Positions 44,975 through 54,196 of a DNA stretch of 64,000 nucleotides are shown one piece after another. Origin of the DNA: an uncultured Clostridia bacterium (GTDB lineage: Bacteria > Bacillota > Clostridia > Peptostreptococcales > Anaerovoracaceae). A program made the translations under genes and the position numbers. The stretch covers positions 1 to 64,000 of the forward strand of contig CAMYVY010000005.1 of NCBI GenBank assembly GCA_947302715.1, read 5' to 3'. The notes under the pieces were generated by a model. That model searched no databases, was not told where the DNA came from, and saw nothing but the letters and a program-made list of their open reading frames with translations. Each line of letters begins with the position of its first letter. The stretch's first letter is position 1.

Positions 44975-45865
44975 CTATTTATCCAAATATCTTCTCATTG
45001 ACACTATACTTCCGCTGGCACCGATGCTAATACCCATGGCAACAAATATGATTATCAGATTTACTGCCAGGTATGAAGCAGGAACAGGCGGAGTTCCAAG
45101 TATGGTAAGAATCTGCCTTCCTGAGAGCTTGATGGCCTCGTTATATACGAAATATGTTACACCTGCCGCGATAAGCGATGAGATAATACCTATAACGATA
45201 CCCTCCACGAGGAAAGGGCCTCTTATGAACCAATTGGTCGCGCCGATATACTTCATGATTGAAATTTCTCGAGCCCTTGCCAATACAGTCAGCTTAATCG
45301 TATTTGAAACAACAACAACGGAAACCACTATCAGGAAGGCCATCAAAATCAGCGCACCTATCTGAAGGAAGTTCGATACCTTCATAAGCTTGTCGACAGT
45401 TTCCTGGAAAAAGCTGATGTCCTCAACCCCGTCCAGGGTTTCCAGATTTTTATACACGTTTTGTGACGATTCCAGAGAATCCACAGTTACAATTATGGAG
45501 TTCGGAAGCGGATTATCTCCCAGGCTTTCGAGCAGATACGCATTCTCTCCCCACCTGCTCTTCAATATGCCGAGTGCTTCCTCCTTGGACCTGTAAGCTG
45601 TTTCTTTAACACCGCCGAATGTCTCGATGGTACTCATCATTACATTGGCTTCCTGTTCAGAAACATCGTCATAGAGATATATTTCTATCTTCTCGTAGTC
45701 GTTTTTGATAAGCTCCGTTAGAAGGTTGATGTTCACAACTATAACGAAGAATATGCCCAATATGAGCATCATGGCTGTTATCGCAAACATCGAAGCGAGA
45801 GCCATGCCCTTGTTTCTCCAAATCTGTTGGAAGGCCTGTTTGATATTATAAAGCAGTCTACTCAT
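44975..45865 (-). CDS. ftsX: cell division ABC transporter permease FtsX
   Basis: This protein of 296 residues has four membrane helices. The first is at about 20-43, a single extracytoplasmic domain spans about 45-165, and three helices follow at about 170-290. VVVVSNTIKLTVLARAREISIMKYIGA is the coupling region. GGAGG lies before ATG within ftsE, and the genes overlap by 8 bp. FtsX transmits ATP-driven motion to a wall hydrolase outside the cell. Confidence 0.95.
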   Translation of the reverse strand: MSRLLYNIKQAFQQIWRNKGMALASMFAITAMMLILGIFFVIVVNINLLTELIKNDYEKIEIYLYDDVSEQEANVMMSTIETFGGVKETAYRSKEEALGILKSRWGENAYLLESLGDNPLPNSIIVTVDSLESSQNVYKNLETLDGVEDISFFQETVDKLMKVSNFLQIGALILMAFLIVVSVVVVSNTIKLTVLARAREISIMKYIGATNWFIRGPFLVEGIVIGIISSLIAAGVTYFVYNEAIKLSGRQILTILGTPPVPASYLAVNLIIIFVAMGISIGASGSIVSMRRYLDK

Positions 45866-46763
45866 CCAGGACCTCCGCTAACTCATCATCAAAAACATCG
45901 TCTTCGGAGTGTTTTCTCCTCACCTTTATTTTCACGTTGTCCTCTTCCTCGGGAACAGGATCAAATGTCTGTCTGATTCCGGCTTCGGCCTCCTGCTTTT
46001 TTCTTCTCTGAAGAATCGCACCAAGACCGCTTTTCTTCACAGGTTCATTATAGAAATGAGCCCTCTCCTCAATGGGCAAGTTCTCCTCATATCCATAATC
46101 GCCCGCTTGATCGTCTCTCACGATATGACCTGATTCTATTGCAACAACGCGCTTATGCATTCTGTCAACTATGTCTTTAGCGTGAGTAACCATAAGCACG
46201 GTAGTTCCGGTCTCGTTTATATCCTCCAGAAGTTCCATGATTCCTGTTGCGGTTTCAGGATCAAGGTTTCCTGTGGGCTCGTCCGCTATCAGAAGTGAAG
46301 GGCCATTGATAATAGCTCTGGCAATAGCAACTCTCTGCTGTTCTCCGGCAGAAAGCTCTGTTGGATATTTGTCAGCCTGATCTTCTATACCAACAATCTT
46401 AAGTACCTGCGGAACGCGCTGCTTTATCTTGGAGCGAGGCTCATAAACCGCCTCCATGCCAAAAGCCACGTTCTCAAAAACGGTCTTCTTGTTAAGTAAT
46501 CTAAAGTCCTGGAATACAATGCCGATTCTTCTTCTGAATCTTGGAATCTCTCGGCTGCTTAGAGTGGTGACCTCTTGACCGTCAACGACAATACTTCCGG
46601 AGTCGGCATTTATCTCCTTGAGAATCAATTTAATAAAAGTCGACTTTCCGGCGCCACTCGGTCCCACCAAGAATACAAAGTCTCCGCGATCTATGTGAAT
46701 GCTCGCGTTCTCTAACCCCACATTGCTGTCATACATCTTAGTGACATTGCTAAATGTAATCAT
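45858..46763 (-). CDS. ftsE: cell division ATP-binding protein FtsE, C-terminally extended
   Basis: This ATPase of 301 residues has the start at 46763, rejecting an upstream TTG. Walker A is GPSGAGKST, the Q loop is in IGIVFQDFRLL, the signature is [15 protein letters not shown] and Walker B is LLIADEPTGNLDPE. Standard FtsE ends near residue 225. Here about 75 extra residues follow, basic then acidic (AILQRRKKQEAE to DDVFDDELAEVLDE), possibly a docking tail for cytoplasmic division proteins. It has its own promoter and precedes ftsX and the M23 gene. Confidence 0.94.
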   Translation of the reverse strand: MITFSNVTKMYDSNVGLENASIHIDRGDFVFLVGPSGAGKSTFIKLILKEINADSGSIVVDGQEVTTLSSREIPRFRRRIGIVFQDFRLLNKKTVFENVAFGMEAVYEPRSKIKQRVPQVLKIVGIEDQADKYPTELSAGEQQRVAIARAIINGPSLLIADEPTGNLDPETATGIMELLEDINETGTTVLMVTHAKDIVDRMHKRVVAIESGHIVRDDQAGDYGYEENLPIEERAHFYNEPVKKSGLGAILQRRKKQEAEAGIRQTFDPVPEEEDNVKIKVRRKHSEDDVFDDELAEVLDE

Positions 46764-46799
46764 TTGAATACCCCACGTTAGCAAAATTCATACTAAGAT

Positions 46800-46828
46800 A
46801 GTATACATCTTTTATATGTATTTGTGAA
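46800..46828 (-). promoter_or_regulatory. promoter of the ftsEX operon
   Basis: TTCACA (46823-46828) and TATACT (46800-46805) on the minus strand are separated by 17 bp, about 37 bp upstream of ftsE. Confidence 0.65.
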
Positions 46829-46857
46829 CCCATTATCTTAAGAAATTTTAAGAAATA

Positions 46858-46890
46858 ATAGGTGTCGATTCTGTGAAAACCGACACCTAT
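46858..46890 (-). terminator. hairpin after the prolyl oligopeptidase gene
   Basis: ATAGGTGTCG and CGACACCTAT form a perfect 10-bp stem with a 13-nt loop, 50 bp after the stop. The following tract is T-rich but interrupted, so termination strength is uncertain. Confidence 0.55.
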
Positions 46891-46939
46891 CTCAACAAGT
46901 TTTCTATTCGTCTAATCAAATAAATTGGATATATTAGTT

Positions 46940-48922
46940 CTAATTCTCAATTGCCTTTTCCATGAAGGCGCGCATTTCCGCAAGCGTCTGCCAGAATACC
47001 TCCCCTTGCCCCCTGTCATGTGAGCCCTTTTCGAGGACTCTCAGAAGCACAGGATTGTCGCTCTGGTTCTTTTCCTGAAGCGTCGCAGCAAAGCTCTTTC
47101 CGTGATACGGAGGCACATTATTATCGCATTCTCCCGTCTGAATATAGATCGGAGGATAAGCGGTTTCGCGAACATTGTGAACAGGAGAATAGCTTAAGAG
47201 ATATTCAAATGTTTCTTTGTCACCCATCGGATTGCCATATTCGGTTATATACATCGGACCCCTGTCATCATTCGCAAAATGAATCATATCGGTATGCGGA
47301 ACAGATGCTATTACACATCCCCAGAGGTCGGGCCTCATGGTTACAAGCGCACTCATCAATAGTCCGCCGTTCGACGCTCCCGATATCGCGATTCTCTCCG
47401 GGCGGGTATAGCCATCAGCTATCACTTTTTCGGCAATCCCTATAAAATCATAATAGCAATTCTTCTTTTTAAGGCCCATGCCCTCATCGTGCCATGTGGA
47501 TCCATATTCACTGCCTCCTCTTAACAGACAATGGACATAGATACCGCCCTCTCTGACCCAGGACGCAATATTCGTTTGCGTGATTCTTTCGGTTGACCAG
47601 GGAGGCATCGAAATATTATATCCGCCGTAGCCATACATCAAAGCCTTGCTGTTTCCGTCCTTCGGATCATCACGCCTTCTGACCAAATAGTATGGAATCT
47701 CTTTTTTGTCCTCTACAGAAGGTGCAGAAAGAAGCTCAACCACAAGGTCGTCATACTCACATTTCTTGCCCTGAACAATCTTAAACTCATTTCCGTCAAA
47801 GTTGAGTATCATCGGTTCAGCCAGGAACGCGTCAAAACTAAATACCTTGGCATCCTTCGTCTTGCCCGCGAGCCCCAGAGAACCAATGCTTTCCGGCATT
47901 TCTATATTGTCTCCGGTTTCAAGATCAAATATACGACTTGCCGCATTCTCCGAACTCTGAATAAAGATCCTGTCACCGATCTGATAACCATTTTCGAGGA
48001 AAGCCTTTTCTTCCGTATAAATGACCTCTGCATCATCAAAGCCCTTGCCCATGTCCATTGCGACAACCTGTCCATGAGGCGTTTCCTTAAATGAGATGAA
48101 ATAGTGCTTGCCATTAAAAGTATCGATGTATGTGACGGGGAGCGCTTCTTCCTCGTTTAACGGAATTATCTCGCCGCTTTCTTCATCATAGGAATAGCAA
48201 TAGTCGCATGAATAATCTCTCGAAAAAGCGAGGATGAGCGTCCTTCCGTCCTCCGAGATATGCAGGTTTCCGAATATCGCATTCCCGTCAAAGGTCATTA
48301 TCTCTCTGACAGCTTCACTATCGACATCATAGGCAAGAATCGCAGTTAACGACTTATCTCCTTCGATTTTAGTCGATGCAGCATAGAGAATCTTCTTGCG
48401 CTTGGACCAAAGGCCACTAAACGTCATCGGAAGTATGCCCTTGATTTCTTTTTTCGAATAATCGTAAATGACAAAGTCCGGCCTTGGAGCGTTATCTATC
48501 TGCGACATGATTCCAAGGATATTGTCATCCAGCGGACAGGCCTCAGCAACAAAGGGAGTGCGCTCGGGAAGATCGTATCTCTCGAACAAGACTTCCCTTT
48601 TATTGAAATCGGAATCAAGAGAAATAATTTTGTAATTGCCCTCATCATCCTCTGTAGCGAGATATCCATCCTTCCATGGGGAAATGTACATAGGAAGATC
48701 GGGCGTGCGCTCAGCCCGAAGCTTTTTCTTTATCTCTTCCAGCTTCGCAGCTCCAACCTCATCACTAAACCATTTGTCGGTAAAGTCGTTCTCCCTCTTA
48801 GTAAAATCCTTAACCTCCGGATCGTCCGTATTCCTGAGCCATGTATAGGGCGCCTCCAATTTATGACCAAAATAATCCTCTACCAGGTCGGCCCTTCTAA
48901 TACCGGGATATTCATATTTCAT
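46940..48922 (-). CDS. prolyl oligopeptidase (S9A)
   Basis: This cytoplasmic serine peptidase of 660 residues cleaves after proline in short peptides. Residues 70-400 have the strand pattern of the beta-propeller that gates the active site. The C-terminal alpha/beta-hydrolase domain carries the nucleophile in SGASNGGLLMSALV, the Asp in QTGECDNNVP and the His in EKGSHDRGQG. No signal peptide is present, which fits intracellular breakdown of imported peptides. AAGGAG precedes the ATG. It follows the M14 carboxypeptidase gene and the opp genes. Confidence 0.95.
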   Translation of the reverse strand: MKYEYPGIRRADLVEDYFGHKLEAPYTWLRNTDDPEVKDFTKRENDFTDKWFSDEVGAAKLEEIKKKLRAERTPDLPMYISPWKDGYLATEDDEGNYKIISLDSDFNKREVLFERYDLPERTPFVAEACPLDDNILGIMSQIDNAPRPDFVIYDYSKKEIKGILPMTFSGLWSKRKKILYAASTKIEGDKSLTAILAYDVDSEAVREIMTFDGNAIFGNLHISEDGRTLILAFSRDYSCDYCYSYDEESGEIIPLNEEEALPVTYIDTFNGKHYFISFKETPHGQVVAMDMGKGFDDAEVIYTEEKAFLENGYQIGDRIFIQSSENAASRIFDLETGDNIEMPESIGSLGLAGKTKDAKVFSFDAFLAEPMILNFDGNEFKIVQGKKCEYDDLVVELLSAPSVEDKKEIPYYLVRRRDDPKDGNSKALMYGYGGYNISMPPWSTERITQTNIASWVREGGIYVHCLLRGGSEYGSTWHDEGMGLKKKNCYYDFIGIAEKVIADGYTRPERIAISGASNGGLLMSALVTMRPDLWGCVIASVPHTDMIHFANDDRGPMYITEYGNPMGDKETFEYLLSYSPVHNVRETAYPPIYIQTGECDNNVPPYHGKSFAATLQEKNQSDNPVLLRVLEKGSHDRGQGEVFWQTLAEMRAFMEKAIEN

Positions 48923-48947
48923 TTTAACCTGCTCCTTTTGTTGTATG

Positions 48948-48963
48948 TGTCCCCGCGGGGACA
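48948..48963. repeat. 16-bp perfect GC palindrome
   Basis: TGTCCCCGCGGGGACA lies in the 58-bp gap between the M14 carboxypeptidase and prolyl oligopeptidase genes. It could be a weak processing or attenuation hairpin. The GTCCCC/GGGGAC ends recall the inverted repeat at 37165-37199. Confidence 0.5.
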
Positions 48964-48980
48964 GAAATAAAATGGGTGGG

Positions 48981-50348
48981 CTAATGCGTGCGCAGATAGT
49001 CGGCGATAATCATGCCGCTCTCCAATTGAACACCTACGAGGCGCTTAATGTCCACAACCGAATACTTGCTCTCTTCCTCGACCTTCTTTGCTCCCTCCAG
49101 GAGAATCTCCTCCATCTCGGGAATGATTTTTTCGAGGAGCTCTGCTTCAGGTGTCCCTTTGCGTTTTTCGAGTTCATATTTCGCTCCGCGAATTGCAGCA
49201 CTCCAGGATAGGAGTCTATAGAACTTAGTGATAACCCTATTATCAAATTCCTCGGAAACCTTGCATGGATTCTCGTGCTCCTTGTTTTGTTTGGCAAAAT
49301 TGACCTCGGTTATATAATTGGCCTCTCTCTTATCCAGGGATCTACCGATGATCTTTACAAAATCATTATCCGGCCCGCACATGTCTCTAAATTGATCGAA
49401 ATAATATGCGAGCTTATCCTGGTCCTCCTTCATTTCCTCAAGGCCCTTTAAAACAGCGTCTCTCCTCGGGAAGTCGAGTTCGGTCTCATCCTGAATGAGT
49501 GGCGAGAAGAAATACGGAAGTTCCGCAACCAAACAGAATGTTCCATATTTGCTAGCGTATGAATCGGAGCTATCTCCTGCAAACATCATCTCTGCAGGAT
49601 CCCCTTCTCCGTACTTTTCCATAAAATCATATTCATCCTTCATTCCAAGCATCTTGTAAATCGCCTTCGAGAATTCCGGAATGAATGGCGCCTCAGGCTC
49701 TCCAAGATGAAGCGGTACATTTTGTTTTTCAGAAGCGGCATATAGCTTTGGATATACCTCCGGAATGTCTTTGGAGATATACCAGTAAGAACCGCCAAAA
49801 CCTGCATTATGAAGCGAATACATAAATGTGGGCTTAGTCTCGTCAATTATATCCATGAGTATCTTTGTTTCCGCAATAGGAGTATCCCATTTGTAATTCT
49901 TGTATTCAAAGGGGAATGTCCATTCGGCCTGTTCATTCCCAACAGGTCTATACCAGCCCTTGATGTAATTGTACAAAGTGAACGGGCCTTTGAACCATCC
50001 CTCATTCAATTTGGTTCCGTCGACATCGATGCATTTGATGATATACCAGGTATAGTCAAATTCTTTTCTGAACTCCTCGTTTTCACAAAGATATCTCGTA
50101 AAGTATTCAAGCATCATGCAACCCATCGGTTCATTTGGATGCGGTGATCCAAACATAAATGCATTCTTTGATCCTTCTCCGATCTTCATGCAATAAATAG
50201 GATGTCCCTTGGTAGATTTTCCGGCTTCCCATATCGAAACAATATCAGGATAATCTTCTGCCAGTTTCTTTGAACTGGCATCCATCTCGTCCACAGTCAG
50301 GAAAACCTTGTAGTCCGGGATATTATTAATCAGATGATCAAAATTCAT
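48981..50348 (-). CDS. M14-family zinc carboxypeptidase-like protein
   Basis: This 455-residue protein is a metallopeptidase-fold enzyme expected to trim C-terminal residues from peptides. The zinc-site segment is GSPHPNEPMGCMM (HxxE near residue 76). A later His is in MYSLHNAGFGGSYWY. The start at 50348 is set by GAGGAG, which a longer frame would read as codons. It has no signal peptide and is acidic, so it is probably cytoplasmic. It lies between oppA and the prolyl oligopeptidase gene, consistent with joint peptide degradation. Substrate preference is unknown. Confidence 0.85.
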   Translation of the reverse strand: MNFDHLINNIPDYKVFLTVDEMDASSKKLAEDYPDIVSIWEAGKSTKGHPIYCMKIGEGSKNAFMFGSPHPNEPMGCMMLEYFTRYLCENEEFRKEFDYTWYIIKCIDVDGTKLNEGWFKGPFTLYNYIKGWYRPVGNEQAEWTFPFEYKNYKWDTPIAETKILMDIIDETKPTFMYSLHNAGFGGSYWYISKDIPEVYPKLYAASEKQNVPLHLGEPEAPFIPEFSKAIYKMLGMKDEYDFMEKYGEGDPAEMMFAGDSSDSYASKYGTFCLVAELPYFFSPLIQDETELDFPRRDAVLKGLEEMKEDQDKLAYYFDQFRDMCGPDNDFVKIIGRSLDKREANYITEVNFAKQNKEHENPCKVSEEFDNRVITKFYRLLSWSAAIRGAKYELEKRKGTPEAELLEKIIPEMEEILLEGAKKVEEESKYSVVDIKRLVGVQLESGMIIADYLRTH

Positions 50349-50386
50349 AATAGCTCTCCTCATACAGCAAAAACTGGTCTTCTCAT

Positions 50387-50418
50387 AAAAGGGCTGCCGA
50401 AATAATCGGAAGCCCCTT
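50387..50418 (-). terminator. terminator after oppA
   Basis: AAGGGGCTTCCGA pairs with TCGGCAGCCCTTT around a 5-nt loop on the minus strand, ending in TTTT, 21 bp after the oppA stop. It probably reduces transcription into the M14 gene. Confidence 0.65.
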
Positions 50419-50438
50419 AGGTTAATTAAGCGTTGGAA

Positions 50439-52091
50439 TTAATGCTCGTCTAGCCATACATCGGTCATTTCGCTGAAGCCTACGTGTTCCATGGAACCGC
50501 CCTCTGCTTCGCTTACATAGTTGTTACCCTTGATGTAGTTCTTGAACGGCTGATAGTCGGCATAGTTAACAACCAGGATCATCGGAATATCCTTTCTCAG
50601 ATGTGTCTGGATTTCCTTGATGTATCCGTCTCTCTCTTCGTCTGTAGCTGCTGCAACTGCCTTCTTGGCAAGCTCATCAACCTCAGGGTTCGAGTACTGA
50701 GCGATGTTGGTGCTTCCGTCTGTAGTCCAACGGCGTGTAGTACCGAGTACGTCCGGTCCCTGGAATCCGCCGAGAGCTGTGATTTCGAAATTGTAGTTAT
50801 CCATTACCTGTTCAGACCAGATATTGAAATCAAGAACGTCCAATGTGACCTTGATTCCCATCTTCTCCATATGGTCTGCGATAACCTTGCAGAAATCATC
50901 AAATCCGCTCATTACTGTGAATGTTGTTTCGAAATAGTAACCATCGGCATTCTTGGTGTAGCCGGCCTGCTCCAGGAGTTCCTGAGCCTTGGCTACATCG
51001 TAGTCAGCCTGCTTGGCTTCATCGTTAACAGCTGTTTCGAAGTTATCCGGAATGAAGTGATCATTTGCTGGCTTATATCCGCCGGTTGCCTTGGTCGAAA
51101 CATCCTGACGATCAACACCGTACATAATAGCTTCACGTACCAATGGATCTGCAAATGGACCTTCCTTTATGTTGAAGGTTATATACCATGGAGATGGCCA
51201 TACCTGTTCAACAGTATAGTAATTGTCCGTATCTGCGATTATTCCATCCAGGTCTGTTGCCGGGATGTAGGAAGCAGGCATTTCGTCCACTTCGCCATTC
51301 AGCCATGCCTGGTACATTGTGCTTGGGTCAGAGATTACTGTATAGATAACTCTATCCAGATATGCTGTGTGCTCACCCCAATAATTGTCGTCTCTTACGA
51401 TCTGAACATCGGTACCTTTGTTCCACTGATCAAATTTGAAAGGTCCGCATGTTACAGGATTGTTTGAGAAATCATCGTTTGTCATCCAGTCGGTTCCCTC
51501 GAGTACATGCTTAGGAAGGACGAATGTTCCGTACCAGGATACGTTGGATAGGAATGAACCATCAGGATCTGTCATCTTGAATACGACGGTATGATCATCC
51601 GGTGCTTCAATGCTATCTACAAACTGGAATACGGATGCAAATGCATATTGCTTGTCGATGATTTCGTTGAATGTGTAGAGTACGTCTTCTGATGTTACAG
51701 GCTCACCATCAGTCCACACTGCATTGTCTCTCAGGTGGAATGTATAGGTGAGAGCATCATCGCTCAGTTCATATGATGTGGCAAGATCCGGAACGGCCTG
51801 GAATGCATTGTTCAGCTTGTAAAGACGCGGGAACAAGTTCTGAACGATTGCATAGTTAAAGTCGTCGGAAATTGCATCCGGGTTAAGTGTTGCCGGTTCA
51901 CCGTCTGATGGGCTGATATATGTTCCGCCGATTATCGGACCACCGTCACCACCTTCACTTCCGCCGCTCGCTTCTCCGGAGCTGGAGCTTCCACTCGAGC
52001 TTCCGCCGGAGCTGCCACCACTATTGCCTCCGCAGGCAGCCAAGGTAGCAACCATCAGAACGCACAGAAGTATTGCTAAAAACTTTTTCAT
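50439..52091 (-). CDS. oppA: oligopeptide ABC transporter substrate-binding lipoprotein
   Basis: This lipoprotein of 550 residues is the extracellular peptide receptor. The signal peptide ends in the lipobox LAAC (Cys20), followed by a Gly/Ser-rich tether to about residue 50. The SBP_bac_5 fold shows the typical YTFHLRDNAVWTDGEPVTSE segment and a bipartite Opp/Dpp layout. AAGGAGGA precedes the ATG. It is the last gene of the transporter cluster, 135 bp after oppF, and may have a separate promoter; no strong one is visible in that gap. Peptide length and specificity cannot be read. Confidence 0.93.
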   Translation of the reverse strand: MKKFLAILLCVLMVATLAACGGNSGGSSGGSSSGSSSSGEASGGSEGGDGGPIIGGTYISPSDGEPATLNPDAISDDFNYAIVQNLFPRLYKLNNAFQAVPDLATSYELSDDALTYTFHLRDNAVWTDGEPVTSEDVLYTFNEIIDKQYAFASVFQFVDSIEAPDDHTVVFKMTDPDGSFLSNVSWYGTFVLPKHVLEGTDWMTNDDFSNNPVTCGPFKFDQWNKGTDVQIVRDDNYWGEHTAYLDRVIYTVISDPSTMYQAWLNGEVDEMPASYIPATDLDGIIADTDNYYTVEQVWPSPWYITFNIKEGPFADPLVREAIMYGVDRQDVSTKATGGYKPANDHFIPDNFETAVNDEAKQADYDVAKAQELLEQAGYTKNADGYYFETTFTVMSGFDDFCKVIADHMEKMGIKVTLDVLDFNIWSEQVMDNYNFEITALGGFQGPDVLGTTRRWTTDGSTNIAQYSNPEVDELAKKAVAAATDEERDGYIKEIQTHLRKDIPMILVVNYADYQPFKNYIKGNNYVSEAEGGSMEHVGFSEMTDVWLDEH

Positions 52092-52226
52092 GACTCTTCC
52101 TCCTTGAAATAACTTTCTAACTCTTCTTCTACTTAATAAGACTGACTAATTCCATTTATCCTAACTATCTACACTATCTTTGTCATAGAGTACATAGATT
52201 AGTAACTCGTATTACGATTTCGCTTG

Positions 52227-53222
52227 CTATTCTTCATAGAGATAGCAGGAAACACTTCTTCCGTCTCCCAGGCTCTTCATCTCCGGATATGATGCCCTGC
52301 ATTTATCAGTAGCATACTGGCATCTTGGAGCAAAATAGCATCCGGGGCCTGTATTTATCGGAGTTGGCGGTTCGCCCTCCAGGCGGATCGCTTCCTTCTT
52401 TACCCTGGGATCTACATCAGGCGAATTGGAAATCAGCGCCTGGGTATATGGATGCTTCGGGTCATGAAGGACCGTGTCCGTATCCCCTATTTCAACGATT
52501 CTGCCGAGGTACATGACCGCGACTCTATCCGATATGTATCTGGTCGTAGCAATATCGTGCGATATAAATACCATCGAACTCTCGTGCTGCCTTGCGAGCT
52601 TGGTAAGCATATTTATGATATCTGCTCGGACGCTGACATCCAGCATCGATACGGGTTCATCTGCAACCAGGAATTTCGGATTGAGCAGCATACTCCTTAG
52701 TATCGATATTCTTTGGAGCTGGCCACCTGATAATTCGAATGGATATCTATCAAGATAATCCTCTGCAGGTATCAAGCCGGCTTCCTCCAAAATGTCCTTG
52801 CATATTTTGAGCTGCTCATCCTGTCCGTTCCCTATATTGTGAAGCTTGACGGCACTAAGCAGAATCTTTCGGATAGTATATCTCGGATCAAATGTATCAA
52901 ACGGGTTCTGAAATACTATCTGGCATATCCTTCTGAAGGAAAGAGCGTCCTTCTTTATAAGGTCCCCCGCCGGTTCCCCGTTGAAATACACATCGCCCGA
53001 CGTCGGTTCCTCGAGCCTCGTAAGAAGCCTGCCAAGAGTCGATTTGCCGCAGCCGGACTCACCGATTACACCGATGATCTCGCCTTCCCTTAAAGTAAAG
53101 CTTACGTCGTCCACCGCTTTTACGGTCTGCCTTCCCTCGTTCTTTTGAATATAGTATTTAACCAGGTTCTCTACTCTGAGGAATTCTTTTTTCTCGTTTG
53201 TATTGTTAAGTTCCGACATCAT
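52227..53222 (-). CDS. oppF: oligopeptide ABC transporter ATPase OppF
   Basis: This ATPase of 331 residues has Walker A GESGCGKST, signature LSGGQLQRISILRSML, Walker B LVADEPVSMLD and the switch His in VFISHD. The C-terminal oligopeptide/dipeptide domain carries GCYFAPRCQYATDKC, the cysteine cluster of OppD/F iron-sulfur-containing members. The start overlaps the oppD stop. Confidence 0.94.
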   Translation of the reverse strand: MMSELNNTNEKKEFLRVENLVKYYIQKNEGRQTVKAVDDVSFTLREGEIIGVIGESGCGKSTLGRLLTRLEEPTSGDVYFNGEPAGDLIKKDALSFRRICQIVFQNPFDTFDPRYTIRKILLSAVKLHNIGNGQDEQLKICKDILEEAGLIPAEDYLDRYPFELSGGQLQRISILRSMLLNPKFLVADEPVSMLDVSVRADIINMLTKLARQHESSMVFISHDIATTRYISDRVAVMYLGRIVEIGDTDTVLHDPKHPYTQALISNSPDVDPRVKKEAIRLEGEPPTPINTGPGCYFAPRCQYATDKCRASYPEMKSLGDGRSVSCYLYEE

Positions 53223-54187
53223 GCCTCACCCCCTTCCACCAGGAAGCAGGATACAAGCCAGTCCGGGCCCTTCTCGTATAATTTCGGTATTTCATTCCTG
53301 CATCTCTCGGTTGCATGAGGGCATCTATCGGCAAAGACGCATCCCGTCGGCATAATAGACATATCCGGAAGGTTACCTTCTATTCCCCTTAGATTAGTCT
53401 TCTCTCCGGTGAATGACGGGAAGGATTGCATCAGGCCCTGGGTGTATGGATGCTGCGGATCTACCAGAACATCCTCTACCTTACCCTGCTCCATGATGCG
53501 TCCCGCATACATTACAACTACCTTCTTGCATGTGGAGGACACTACACTCATATCGTGAGTAATCATGATTCTGGCAACTTTGATGCTCTTTTCGAGCTCC
53601 ATGATTTCATTCAGAATCTGTGTCTGTGTCACCACATCCAGAGCAGTTGTCGCCTCGTCCATGATGAGAAGCTTCGGTTCAAATATCAAAGCCAGCGCAA
53701 TCGATACACGTTGCATCATACCGCCCGAAAGCTCGTGAGGATACGAATTATATACTCTGTCCGCCAGGTTCACTATATTGAGCAAGTCCATTATCCTCTT
53801 TTTGATAACTGCCTTGTCCTCATTCGGATAGTGAACCATATAAATGTCTTCCATCTGTGCGCCGATCTTGTGCACAGGACTAAGGGCATTCATGGACTTT
53901 TGGAATACAACCGAGACTTCCTTCCAGCGAACATCTCTTAGTCCCTTTTCATCCAGAGCTAAAAGATCTTTGCCATTTAAAAATGCCTGTCCGTTTATTT
54001 CCGTAATATTTTCGGGAAGCAATCTGAGTATTCCCATGGCGAGTGTACTCTTGCCAGATCCCGATTCACCAACTATTCCGATCGACTCCTGTTCCTCGAC
54101 ATTAAGCGAAACATCCTGAACAGCATATACCGTCTTTAGTGGCGTATGATAGTTGATATTAATGTTTTTTAATTCAAGTAAACTCAT
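53219..54187 (-). CDS. oppD: oligopeptide ABC transporter ATPase OppD
   Basis: This 322-residue partner of OppF has Walker A GESGSGKST, signature LSGGMMQRVSIALAL, Walker B LLIMDEATTALD and switch His ITHD. The C-terminal domain has GCVFADRCPHATERC. AAGGTGG precedes the ATG. It lies 9 bp after oppC. Confidence 0.94.
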   Translation of the reverse strand: MSLLELKNININYHTPLKTVYAVQDVSLNVEEQESIGIVGESGSGKSTLAMGILRLLPENITEINGQAFLNGKDLLALDEKGLRDVRWKEVSVVFQKSMNALSPVHKIGAQMEDIYMVHYPNEDKAVIKKRIMDLLNIVNLADRVYNSYPHELSGGMMQRVSIALALIFEPKLLIMDEATTALDVVTQTQILNEIMELEKSIKVARIMITHDMSVVSSTCKKVVVMYAGRIMEQGKVEDVLVDPQHPYTQGLMQSFPSFTGEKTNLRGIEGNLPDMSIMPTGCVFADRCPHATERCRNEIPKLYEKGPDWLVSCFLVEGGEA

Positions 54188-54196
54188 ATGACCACC

